A DNA stretch of 64,000 nt, from contig NZ_JAHCDD010000025.1 in NCBI RefSeq assembly GCF_018413525.1, positions 1-64,000 on the forward strand, written 5' to 3'. This document shows positions 46,071-53,009 of the stretch, one piece after another (position 1 is the stretch's first letter; every line of letters begins with the position of its first letter). The position numbers and the translations under genes were made by a program. This DNA comes from Acidovorax sp. CCYZU-2555 (GTDB taxonomy: Bacteria; Pseudomonadota; Gammaproteobacteria; Burkholderiales; Burkholderiaceae_C). A model generated the notes under the pieces. That model was not told the DNA's origin and did no database searches. It saw nothing but the letters and a program-made list of their open reading frames with translations.

Positions 46071-46400
46071 TCAAGGATTCTGCAACTGGGACACGTGCTT
46101 CACCGCTTTGTGAACACTGAAGTCTTCGCTACTGCCGTCAGTTCGCAGGATGTAAAAGCAGTTGGTGTTGCCGGGGTGATCGCGATCCGCGTCCAGAAAA
46201 AATGATGCAACACCGCATCCACGCTTTGTCCTATCCGTATCGTAGATTTCAAGAAGTGCAAGTAACTCGTTGTGATCGCTGCCATGAGCGACCGTCTGCC
46301 CGCGCGCGTAGCGATGGAGCATTTGCACGAAATGGTCTCTGGCGAGAGACTGGGTGTTCCAGTGACGTTCGCACTTCTCCAGGGTTACTGACTTGGCCAT
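46071..46400 (-). CDS. DUF3223 (DCL-like) domain protein
   Basis: 109-aa protein. FVQMLHRYARGQTV, the Leu-rich LLALLEIYD segment, CGVASFFLDAD and CFYILRTDGSSEDFSVHKAV follow the pattern of the DUF3223/DCL family, seen in plant chloroplast rRNA-processing proteins and in bacterial and phage proteins, where the function is unknown. ATG 46400 has GAGG upstream and lies 8 bp after the KilA-N stop, so the two are probably co-transcribed. Assignment is by motif recognition from memory and needs a profile search. Confidence 0.6.
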   Translation of the reverse strand: MAKSVTLEKCERHWNTQSLARDHFVQMLHRYARGQTVAHGSDHNELLALLEIYDTDRTKRGCGVASFFLDADRDHPGNTNCFYILRTDGSSEDFSVHKAVKHVSQLQNP

Positions 46401-46408
46401 GGTAATCC

Positions 46409-47221
46409 TCAAGCTTTCCGCTGGAAATTGGACTTGTTTGCCGAAACCTTTTTCGGAGGTTGCGCTTGGCTCAGAAGAAGTATCTTGTCTAGAGCCGGAA
46501 GTGCAGCAGGGTCGCGAGTCTTAAAGTAGGCGGCGGCATGCTGGGGCATCCAGACCTCCGCCATCAACTGCCGAAATGCACCGAGATACTCTACGGGGTA
46601 CAGGTTGGCCTGTACGACACGGCCGTCAGGAAATTCATGGGAGTATTTCGCGAGCGCCGTGGTATCGACGCCATGGTCATCCCGAAGATGCTTGCACAGC
46701 AGCTTTGCATGAGAGATGTCTGGCATGCATTTTTCCGGCAGGCGGTAGCCGTTGGCCTCCATCGGTCCAACAAGAAAGTTCGTCATTTCTTGCAGCACAG
46801 AAAAGTAGCCCAGAGGGATCCTGTTCTGGTTCAACAGATGGCGCTCAAGGTGGTAGGGGAGTTTTGCGGGACTCCCTTTGCCCGACATCCAGTCAAAGAC
46901 CCATTTTGACACTTGAACCGCAAACTGGGGCGAAAGCCATTGCGCCAAGTGGATGGCCACCTGGGGATGAATCCATGTTCCTTGAGCGACGTTGGCACCT
47001 CTAAGTACTTGAATTAGCTTGGATATCGGAATTCCGATATCCGCTTCAAGCGCTTCTAGGTAGGCCTTCGTGGAAGCGTTCTCTTGGTAGTGTCCAAACA
47101 ACTTGCCAGCAGCTTTGCACATGGCCGTGGCATTGATGTAGCCATCTTCGGCACGTTGCTCGACTGTCGAGTTTTGCACCTGATGGGTGATAAGGGCTAG
47201 GGAGTATTGATGGTTTGGCAT
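46409..47221 (-). CDS. KilA-N domain phage protein
   Basis: 270-aa protein. Residues about 1-125 form a KilA-N DNA-binding domain: DGYINATAMCKAAGKLFGHY, then GTWIHPQVAIHLAQWLSPQFAV and VSKWVFDWMSGK. The C-terminal half has no recognised domain. KilA-N proteins of temperate phages act in antirepression or regulation and are toxic to the host when overproduced. ATG 47221 is taken; an upstream in-frame extension lacks phage-like sequence. An inverted repeat at 47270-47289 lies 49 bp upstream, a good operator position. Confidence 0.88.
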   Translation of the reverse strand: MPNHQYSLALITHQVQNSTVEQRAEDGYINATAMCKAAGKLFGHYQENASTKAYLEALEADIGIPISKLIQVLRGANVAQGTWIHPQVAIHLAQWLSPQFAVQVSKWVFDWMSGKGSPAKLPYHLERHLLNQNRIPLGYFSVLQEMTNFLVGPMEANGYRLPEKCMPDISHAKLLCKHLRDDHGVDTTALAKYSHEFPDGRVVQANLYPVEYLGAFRQLMAEVWMPQHAAAYFKTRDPAALPALDKILLLSQAQPPKKVSANKSNFQRKA

Positions 47222-47269
47222 GGCGTCCTTTGGGCGCAGGTAGCCATGCAGCCTGGATTTACACTTTTT

Positions 47270-47289
47270 ATGTATAACAGCGTATACAT
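47270..47289. promoter_or_regulatory. inverted repeat upstream of KilA-N gene
   Basis: ATGTATA (47270-47276) and TATACAT (47283-47289) form a perfect 7-bp inverted repeat with a 6-nt spacer. It overlaps probable promoter sequence on both strands (TTATACAT on the minus strand; TATACA preceded 19 nt upstream by TTTACA on the plus strand). A repressor bound here could control both the KilA-N gene and a plus-strand transcript ending at 47409. Confidence 0.55.
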
Positions 47290-47409
47290 GAGTGTAGAAT
47301 CGAGGGCTGCACAAGAAAGCAGAAGCGGATCTTTCCACGGACACACGCGACTGCGACAAATTGCTTAAAGTCACCGGCGCCCTAGAGATAGGGTGCCGGT
47401 TTTCTTTTG
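47290..47409 (+). ncRNA. candidate small RNA divergent from KilA-N gene
   Basis: A plus-strand unit bounded by a possible promoter (47258-47288) and a strong terminator (47373-47409) contains no gene of normal size. A 26-codon reading frame (47288-47368) ends 4 nt before the terminator stem, but its ATG would be at or before the transcription start, so an RNA of about 115 nt is more likely than a peptide. It could be a phage regulatory RNA; no known family was recognised. Confidence 0.4.
47373..47409 (+). terminator. strong intrinsic terminator, plus strand
   Basis: A 12-bp stem including one G-U pair (47373-47384 with 47389-47400) is closed by a GAGA tetraloop and followed by TTTTCTTTT. It is the best-formed terminator in the window, yet no plus-strand gene precedes it. 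Confidence 0.9.
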
Positions 47410-47564
47410 GGCAGATCGAAGTGTAACAGAGGCTGCCTGCCGATAGCACTCGCTTATCAAGAGTGCTAGTGGTAATAGGTTGTATCTTTTGTCGGACAAG
47501 TGCTCGTCACGAAAAACGGCACCTCAAAACACAATCGAATCCGCGCCCAGTGGGACTTGCGCCG

Positions 47565-47843
47565 CTACTTGCAGCGAAAGCGGACGTCAGCCGTTGATGA
47601 GCTGATCCATCCGGCTTCCGTGCCGCTGTGATGTACCTGGGTCAGTTCATTGCCTTGTTTGGAGCAGTACTGCCCGGCTTCCTTCAGAAGCGCTGCCTTG
47701 ACTTCGTTTGGCGTGCCCCAGCCAGTCAAGTCAGATCCGTGCAGAATGTACCAGCCATCACCCATCGGTGCCACGCCCGTGGAACTGGTCGCGCATCCTG
47801 TGATTGCCGCGCGCACGGCCGCGATAAGCATTGCCTTCTTCAT
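47565..47843 (-). CDS. small lipoprotein
   Basis: 92-aa protein with a lipoprotein signal: MKKAMLIAAVRAAITGC, lipobox ITGC with Cys17. The mature part (MGDGWYILHGSDLTGWGTPN and a C-terminal VRFRCK) resembles small secreted proteins with a two-Cys fold; Cys residues at about 59 and 91 may pair. It stands alone between tail-fragment sequences and the putative sRNA, like a phage 'moron' gene carried for host benefit. Family not firmly identified. Confidence 0.7.
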   Translation of the reverse strand: MKKAMLIAAVRAAITGCATSSTGVAPMGDGWYILHGSDLTGWGTPNEVKAALLKEAGQYCSKQGNELTQVHHSGTEAGWISSSTADVRFRCK

Positions 47844-48058
47844 CCCTCTCTCCTCTCATCTTGTCGTTATGTTTTGATGCCTTGGATGCCCAGAACACCA
47901 TCGAGTCCGCGCACATTGAGCCCGCCTTCCAGGCCAGCATTAGCGGCACGCGAGATTTAGCCCTGCTTTGCCACTAGACGATGCGAAGTCAACGGTTTCC
48001 CGCTCGAATGTTCGTTTGTGGAACTGAGTGGTCCGGCATGGGGCGGAAGGGGTCGTAG

Positions 48059-48328
48059 TCCTCATGGGCCGCCCATCGTGATGAATACTCGGCTGCAGTG
48101 CGCGCCGAAGGTAAGGCCGTGGATGCCGAATTCAGCTTCGCTGTGCAGGTGGGTTCGGGCGTGAAGGAACTCGCCGACCTGATCGTCAAGGCTGCTGCCG
48201 GCTGGGATCTGGAGGACCCGCTCACCGCCGACAACATCGTGGAGCTCGAAGACTTGGTGCCGGGCCCGATCCAGGCAATCCTCACCAAGATCGACATTGC
48301 GCTGTTCCAGTGCCGCCTGGGAAACTAA
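48059..48328 (+). pseudogene. phage tail-assembly-chaperone-like fragment
   Basis: An open frame after a TAG at 48056 encodes SSWAAHRDEYSAAVRAEGKA and a helical segment (VKELADLIVKAAAGWDLEDP) and ends LFQCRLGN. The pattern resembles C-terminal parts of phage tail-assembly chaperones that precede DUF1799 genes in tail modules. The upstream part and a proper start are missing, so it is probably a remnant. Alternative: an unrelated small phage protein starting at GTG 48098. Confidence 0.45.
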
Positions 48329-48564
48329 AGGCCATCGCCCGCGCGCTGTTCGAACCTGCCATCACCGAAGCTGAGGCCAGGTCGGAAGGGTTCGAACTGG
48401 AGGACTACACCTCGGACATTTTCGAAGTTTGGACCAATAACGAGCCAGCCCTTGAACTGTTTCGGCGTGTGGGCACTAAGTGGAAGCCCCCCGCCATGGG
48501 CGGCACGCCTCTGGGCCTGCAGTGGGAGTGCATCTATCCGCTGATGGACCGGTATGACGCTTGA
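48310..48564 (+). pseudogene. DUF1799-like phage tail protein fragment
   Basis: 84 codons from GTG 48310, overlapping the previous fragment by 19 nt in another frame. The segment VWTNNEPALELFRRVGTKWK followed by a Gly/Met/Gly-rich turn and Leu-Gln-Trp matches the DUF1799 pattern, in which an aromatic-rich helix is followed by a Gly turn. DUF1799 genes lie just after tail chaperones in siphophage tail modules, as here. A 33-codon frame (48554-48655, MTLDVDAWTALYDDL) follows directly with overlap. No tape-measure gene follows, so the module is truncated. Confidence 0.5.
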
Positions 48565-48775
48565 TGTCGATGCTTGGACCGCCCTGTATGACGACCTGAC
48601 AGTCATGGAGGCGACGGATGTGATGCGGGAGTTTGCGCCGAAGTCCGATAAGTGAGCGAAGGGTAAGAAAGCACCTCAAAACAAACGGGCCTACGATTTG
48701 CTGTATATTTAAACAGTATTGCTAACAAATCCTCATTTGTAGCATCTTGTAATATCGGCTCCATCGGAGGAGCCA

Positions 48776-49594
48776 ATGAGAACAGAAGTCGTGGACCCGC
48801 AACTCAAATTTGAGATCAAGAATGTTCGCCCGGTCGAGCTGAATGACTTGACGGAGAGTCTGCGCGCACTTGGTAATGAGTACCAGGATTTCATCAGCCG
48901 GGAGCATCCTGATGCCACTGCATCGGAGGTGCGGTTGTATGTCAATGAGGTCAAATCTGGAAGCGTTATCGCAACGCTCTGCGCAATGTCGCCTCTGCTG
49001 CTGGATGGCATAAGCTACGTCAACACGGTGGTGGATTTCACCGGCTTCTTGAAGCATGTTGTTAGCCGACTCTCCGGCGATGATGTCAATAGCGCTGGGG
49101 TTGAGGAGCTACTGCCTTCAACGCTGAGCAACGTGTCGCAAATTGTGGAGCCGATCGCCAAGGATGGCGGATCGCAACTCAATATTGGAACTCTGAACGT
49201 CACCGGAAATGTCTATCTCCAGGTTCCCAGCAAGGAAGCCAACGTTATTCAGAATCAGGCACGTAGGATTGCCGGTGAGCGTAAGGCCAAGACGAGCGGA
49301 AAGCACGAAAAAGTGGTTCTGCACTGGTTTCAAGCGCGAGCAGACAAAGACAGTAGGTCCGGAGATCGGGCAAAGATCGAGTCGATATCCTCAAAAGCAG
49401 TGAAGACGATTTGCGCAACGGAATCTTTGAAGTCCCGCATGGTCCTCTCGGATAAGAATCCTTTCAATGAGGCGTTTATTGTTGATGTGGTTGCAGAAAC
49501 GATCAACGGCAAGGTCGTGGTCTACAAAGTCATCGAACTGCATGATCGATTCATGCCTGAAGAAGACGAACAAGAATCTGTGGCTGAGGCTTAG
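48776..49594 (+). CDS. unidentified 272-aa protein, prophage cargo
   Basis: Real gene by every local sign: excellent GGAGGA ribosome binding site 4 nt before ATG 48776, an AT-rich promoter-like lead-in, and balanced composition (lower GC than the chromosome). The N-terminal half has FEIKNVRPVELNDLTESL, LYVNEVKSGSVIATL and a hydrophobic helix (LLLDGISYVNTVVDFTGFL). The middle has the beta-rich GGSQLNIGTLNVTGNVYL, and the C-terminal half is an alpha/beta module ending in the acidic PEEDEQESVAEA. No family recognised. Context: isolated between tail fragments and other orphan genes, as expected for accessory phage cargo. Confidence 0.75.
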   Translation: MRTEVVDPQLKFEIKNVRPVELNDLTESLRALGNEYQDFISREHPDATASEVRLYVNEVKSGSVIATLCAMSPLLLDGISYVNTVVDFTGFLKHVVSRLSGDDVNSAGVEELLPSTLSNVSQIVEPIAKDGGSQLNIGTLNVTGNVYLQVPSKEANVIQNQARRIAGERKAKTSGKHEKVVLHWFQARADKDSRSGDRAKIESISSKAVKTICATESLKSRMVLSDKNPFNEAFIVDVVAETINGKVVVYKVIELHDRFMPEEDEQESVAEA

Positions 49595-49647
49595 AGGCTG
49601 TCCGCCTCGCGTGGTTTGCTACCATCCTGCCAACTACAGGAGGGGAT

Positions 49648-49962
49648 ATGGGGAAACTTTTTGTGAGTGCAGTATGTCTTGCCGTGGCGACGCTTTCCTC
49701 CGCGCCGATGGTTTTTGCGCAAAAAACGCCGTACGGGTCATGTCAAGAGCGGTCTGAAACTTACCAGACGCGCTATGAGAGAAGCAGTCGTGCCAGCGAC
49801 CTGGTTTGCTTCCAAAAGGCGCTTGAGCGGGAAATGCTAAATCCGAAGCAGTTCGATTGCCCGCGGTCTGCTGACCACTACCAATCGGCATACGAAAGAA
49901 ACAGCAGATCGAGCGACTTGGTTTGCTTTCAACAAGCCCTTGAGCGAGAGATGCTTCGATGA
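49648..49962 (+). CDS. small exported protein with duplicated 34-residue motif
   Basis: 104-aa protein with a signal peptide (about 1-25, ending MVFAQ). The mature part is two tandem units, each with one Cys near its start and one near its end, built around YERSSRASDLVCFQKALERE and YERNSRSSDLVCFQQALERE; the units share most residues. AGGGG lies upstream of ATG 49648 and an intrinsic terminator follows 22 bp after the stop, so it is a complete single-gene unit. Probably a periplasmic disulfide-linked helical protein. Function unknown. Confidence 0.78.
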   Translation: MGKLFVSAVCLAVATLSSAPMVFAQKTPYGSCQERSETYQTRYERSSRASDLVCFQKALEREMLNPKQFDCPRSADHYQSAYERNSRSSDLVCFQQALEREMLR

Positions 49963-49983
49963 TTTAGAGCTCTGGACACATGC

Positions 49984-50008
49984 AAAGCCCTCGAAAGAGG
50001 GCTTTTTC
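49984..50008 (+). terminator. intrinsic terminator, plus strand
   Basis: AAAGCCCTC (49984-49992) and GAGGGCTTT (49997-50005) with a GAAA tetraloop, followed by TT and C. It follows the duplicated-motif exported protein gene and lies before a convergent small gene. Confidence 0.88.
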
Positions 50009-50014
50009 GTTAGG

Positions 50015-50233
50015 TCAGGCGTCACCGGGATCAACAAGGACCTGTCCATCAGGCGTCATGTAGCGCCCTTCGCCAAGGTCTTTCAACTCAATGTCGTTGA
50101 GGAAGAATCTATCTTCCCCATTGATGATTGCAAGGCCAGGCCGCGGTGACTCAGGTCTGGTCGTTCTGCACTCGATTTTGTGGAACTTGCCTTCCTTGTC
50201 GTGTACGTAGATGTGGGAGATTTGGATGGGCAT
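50015..50233 (-). CDS. small hypothetical protein, phage region
   Basis: 72-aa protein starting MPIQISHIYVHDKEGKFHKI with a beta-rich N-terminus and an acidic end (TPDGQVLVDPGDA). AGAGGA lies 6 nt before ATG 50233. Convergent with the preceding gene across a terminator. The repeated Asp/Gly turns suggest a compact beta sandwich. No family recognised. Confidence 0.65.
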   Translation of the reverse strand: MPIQISHIYVHDKEGKFHKIECRTTRPESPRPGLAIINGEDRFFLNDIELKDLGEGRYMTPDGQVLVDPGDA

Positions 50234-50509
50234 GGGCGTCCTCTGGTCTAGGATGGTGGTTTGGGTCTCTGGGCGGTGCCAGCTACATCGAGCTCACTCG
50301 GGCACAGAGATACTGGATAGGAATCTACCAATCGTGTCGATGATTTGGGGGCCTTTTTCAAGTCCGAGGTGGACCAGCTTCATTACGAGATGTTTGGTGC
50401 CCTCGGCAGGCAGTTCGCGAAGCTGATCGAAGAATCGCTTTTTCTCGTGCTGGTTGAAGGGGCGGGCCAAGTCATGACGCGCGCCGCCTTGGTTGACATA
50501 TCCCGAAAA

Positions 50510-50857
50510 ATGCAAGATCGGTCGATTGACAAATCGCGGATTTTGCAAGGTTCGCTGCTGCTGGCCGCGCTGGCTTTGGCCGGCTGCGCAACCTCGCCGC
50601 GCGTGGAGATCCAGGCCGTCAAGATGCCCGTGGCATGCCGTGAGGCAACCCCAGATCGGCCGAGCATGCCGACTGAGGCCCTTGCCGAAAACGCGGACCC
50701 GTTTGACCTGCTGCGCGCGGCCCTGGCCGAGATCGACCAGCGCGGGGGCTACGAGGTGAAGTTGGTCCCCGCGCTGGAAAACTGCAAGCGCCCGGTTATT
50801 TCGCCGACGCCGCCCGCTTTGCCGGGGCAGGGTGTGAGCGAGACTACGACGCGCTGA
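50510..50857 (+). pseudogene. Rz1-like phage lysis lipoprotein, probable frameshift
   Basis: From ATG 50510 a lipoprotein signal LLLAALALAGC (Cys26) leads into a Pro/charged-rich region (PVACREATPDRPSMPTEAL) and a helix (LLRAALAEIDQRGGYEVKL), as in Rz1-type outer-membrane spanin subunits and related phage lysis lipoproteins. After about residue 91 (ENCK) the frame gives KRPVISPTPP..., but another frame continues as YFADAARFAGAGCERDYDAL, matching the homologous fragment at 51985-52152 (YFVDVARIAGAGCEGNYDAL). The gene therefore probably suffered a one- or two-base indel. No Rz or holin gene is visible upstream. Confidence 0.6.
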
Positions 50858-51055
50858 TGGGGCCATAGCGCAGGCCGATCCGGATGAAGGCCTTGTCATT
50901 CCGCGGCAGCAAAGTGGAGCACCAACTGCCCTTCTCCCGAACCGGGGTGGCGCTTATTACCGCTTGCGAATTGACGCAAAACTCAGTCAGCATCAGACTT
51001 GCGTTTTGCGTGGTAACGAGCGCGGGTGGCTCGCGAACTTTTAGGAGTGCTTCGA

Positions 51056-51736
51056 ATGAGTGTGGAGACGAGTAAATGCGGTGAATGCGGAGATATCGTG
51101 CTCAGTTCATTCTTGAAAACCCATACTTTTTATGTGCATGGCGAAGGCGCCAACCAAAACAAGCCTACAAAAGTGCGGACCAATCCCCGAAAGAGGACTT
51201 CACCGAGCCCCCTTGATGGGGATTTCATCGCTGATTTGTCGAGACCTGCGCTTCTTCCGCCTTCAACCCAGACGACTGGAAAAGATGGGGATCAGGGTGG
51301 TCGCTCATATTTCACCAACAGGGAGGGCATCAACCCGTCAGTCTGCGAGACACCAAGGAAGCTCCCGGGGAAATGTGAGCCTAATGCCGTTTGCGGTGCA
51401 AAAGAACTTCGCAGCAAGAGTTCGTCGTTTCTAGAGCCGGCCCCAAAACATCGCAAGTCATCGAAGACTGCGCGTAAGGCGGCAAAGGCAGCCGAAAAAG
51501 AGCGTGTAAAAAAGCTGCGTCATCTTCAACAAAAGAGAGAGCAGCAAGCCCGGAAGAGATTGAAAAGGTCGGTTGATACCTTGCTAAGTCTCGCCGCTCA
51601 GTCGAAGCTGCGCAATGGCCCTCGGATTAAGTCTCGCTTGTCCCCTGGCCTTAAACCCCTCCTCAGCAGAGCCCCTGGGTCTGGATCTATGTGGTCGGGT
51701 TCGCCTGGTCGGTGGGTGACGTTGGTGCGAGGGTGA
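51056..51736 (+). CDS. basic protein with N-terminal C2H2-like zinc motif
   Basis: 226-aa protein from ATG 51056, with AGGAG 8 nt upstream. The first 28 residues hold Cys8-x2-Cys11-x11-His23-x4-His28, close to the classical C2H2 zinc-finger spacing. The middle is Pro/Ser-rich and disordered, and residues about 135-195 are a strongly basic helix (KTARKAAKAAEKERVKKLRH, then QQKREQQARKRLKRS), likely nucleic-acid binding. A possible promoter with TTGACG at 50971 and an inverted repeat (50974-51011) lies upstream. No family recognised. The final 20 codons run into non-coding-looking sequence, so the C-terminus may be altered. Confidence 0.55.
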   Translation: MSVETSKCGECGDIVLSSFLKTHTFYVHGEGANQNKPTKVRTNPRKRTSPSPLDGDFIADLSRPALLPPSTQTTGKDGDQGGRSYFTNREGINPSVCETPRKLPGKCEPNAVCGAKELRSKSSSFLEPAPKHRKSSKTARKAAKAAEKERVKKLRHLQQKREQQARKRLKRSVDTLLSLAAQSKLRNGPRIKSRLSPGLKPLLSRAPGSGSMWSGSPGRWVTLVRG

Positions 51737-51984
51737 AGCGATCAGCCACGGTTCGCCGAAAAGTGGCCGTCCCTGAACCTAAAAGCGAACCTAAACGAGC
51801 GAATTTCAGCGTAGTGGAACGTAGTCGATCAGAGCGAAGACTACGCTGGAACACGCCTGAACTACCCTCATCGGGCGTTCGAATCCCTCCATGCGGGGCC
51901 CATGAGCAGCTTAGGCTAGAACAGGGCGGGCGATGGCGCGACCTCCACTGGACCCTGGCTATAGTAGATACACACGACAGCGTG

Positions 51985-52152
51985 CGGGGCGTATCTCTTG
52001 CCGAGATCGACAGACGCGAGAGCTATGAGGCGAGGCTGGCCACCGCCCTGGAGAACGGCGAGCGCGCTTACTTTGTCGACGTTGCCCGCATCGCCGGGGC
52101 AGGCTGCGAGGGAAATTATGACGCGCTGATAGGGCAGCAGGGACGGGGATAA
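51985..52152 (+). pseudogene. second decayed copy of lysis-lipoprotein 3' end
   Basis: The frame SLAEIDRRESYEARLATALE, then YFVDVARIAGAGCEGNYDAL, is homologous to the 3' part of 50510-50857 and its frameshifted continuation. The N-terminal signal and lipobox are missing and replaced by unrelated sequence, so this is a fragment. It ends about 90 bp before the broken dehydrogenase, close to the prophage edge. Two copies 1.28 kb apart suggest two phage remnants or an internal duplication. Confidence 0.55.
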
Positions 52153-52244
52153 ATTGGGGATAAAACAGGGGAGCGCAGGGGAGTCAGCGGGGGCGCCTCA
52201 AAGGGAGCCCACCCCCACCGACCCCCCGAATTCCCCTGCGGATT

Positions 52245-52754
52245 GGGCTGCATGCCCATTGCCTGGCCCAGCTTGTCCAGCCCAGCCCAGCCCAGCCCGG
52301 CCAGGCCCAGCGTGCGGCCCGCCAGCGATTGCGTGACTTCGGGCTGCCAATGGCCTTCGAGCAAGGCCTGGCGGCTGCGCGGCAGGCGCTTTGCCAAGGC
52401 CAGCATCAGCGCCCAGGCCAGCTCGGCCGTGGCACCAGCGCTTGTTTGGCTGCCGGGCGCGCCGCACACCGTGATGCCGCGCTGCGCGCAGGCCGCCATG
52501 TCGATGGCCGCATTGCGCATGCCGGTGGTCACCAGCAGCTGGAGATCGGGCAGGGCCGCGATCAGCTCCTGGGAAAACAGCGTGCGCTCGCGCATCGCCA
52601 CGATCACCTGGTAGCCGGCAAAACGCGCGGCGCGCGCCGCCAAGTCGGGCAGGGCGTGTTCCAGCACGTCCACCTGGGTGTCGGGCAGCACCGACCAAAC
52701 GGCCCACTCGCGCGCGCGGCCCTGGTAGTCGTCAAGCAGCAGAATTTTGAGCAT
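52245..52754 (-). pseudogene. truncated D-2-hydroxyacid dehydrogenase
   Basis: From ATG 52754, about 170 residues match a D-isomer-specific 2-hydroxyacid dehydrogenase (SerA/formate-dehydrogenase-like): MLKILLLDDYQGRAREWA, VIVAMRERTLFSQEL, TGMRNAAIDMAAC, and the start of the nucleotide-binding motif at LGLAGLGWAG. Homology stops near AMGMQ, inside the NAD-binding domain, and the catalytic Arg/Glu/His part is gone. The breakpoint coincides with the right edge of the prophage region. The downstream frame to 52116 has no dehydrogenase features. Not expected to be functional. Confidence 0.8.
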
Positions 52755-53009
52755 GGTTCTTTCAGGCGTCCGTAGAGACAGGGGCGATGGGAAGCCGCGA
52801 GGCGGCGCGGCAGCAGCCAGCCACTCTAACGGGGCCTGGCCGCCAAGGCGAGGCGCATGCCGGCAAAGCTGCTATGGCCGCGCAGCTATGCCCGGCGACA
52901 CATGCCAGCTTTGCCGCCCATCGCCTTGGACGGGCGGCATACGCTGCCTACACTTCGGGCCTTGCCTCAGCGCTATCGCCGGCGCATTACAACAATGGAG
53001 ACATATTCC

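Larger units (their letters stand above)
44560..52244. mobile_element. cryptic prophage remnant
   Basis: Between the enoyl-CoA hydratase gene and the truncated dehydrogenase, GC drops visibly, genes become small with mixed strands, and several intrinsic terminators appear. Recognisable phage parts are a KilA-N protein, tail-chaperone-like and DUF1799-like fragments and an Rz1-like lysis lipoprotein with a second decayed copy. No integrase, terminase, portal, capsid or tape-measure gene is visible, so it should be inactive. Boundaries are approximate: the left is only bracketed by the end of conserved host coding, the right by the break in the dehydrogenase near 52245. No convincing att repeat was found. 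Confidence 0.75.

Noticed and set aside
47989-48297. minus-strand open frame ending HEDYDPFRPMPDHS
   Set aside because: Overlaps the better supported tail fragment on the plus strand; composition is Ser/Thr-rich shadow-like and no family is recognisable.
51870-51905. tRNA-like 3' end (TTCGAAT with partial flanking stem)
   Set aside because: The T-stem has a mismatch, the 3' end does not read CCA in the right place, and no matching acceptor, D or anticodon arm lies upstream. At best a chance similarity or attachment-site scar.
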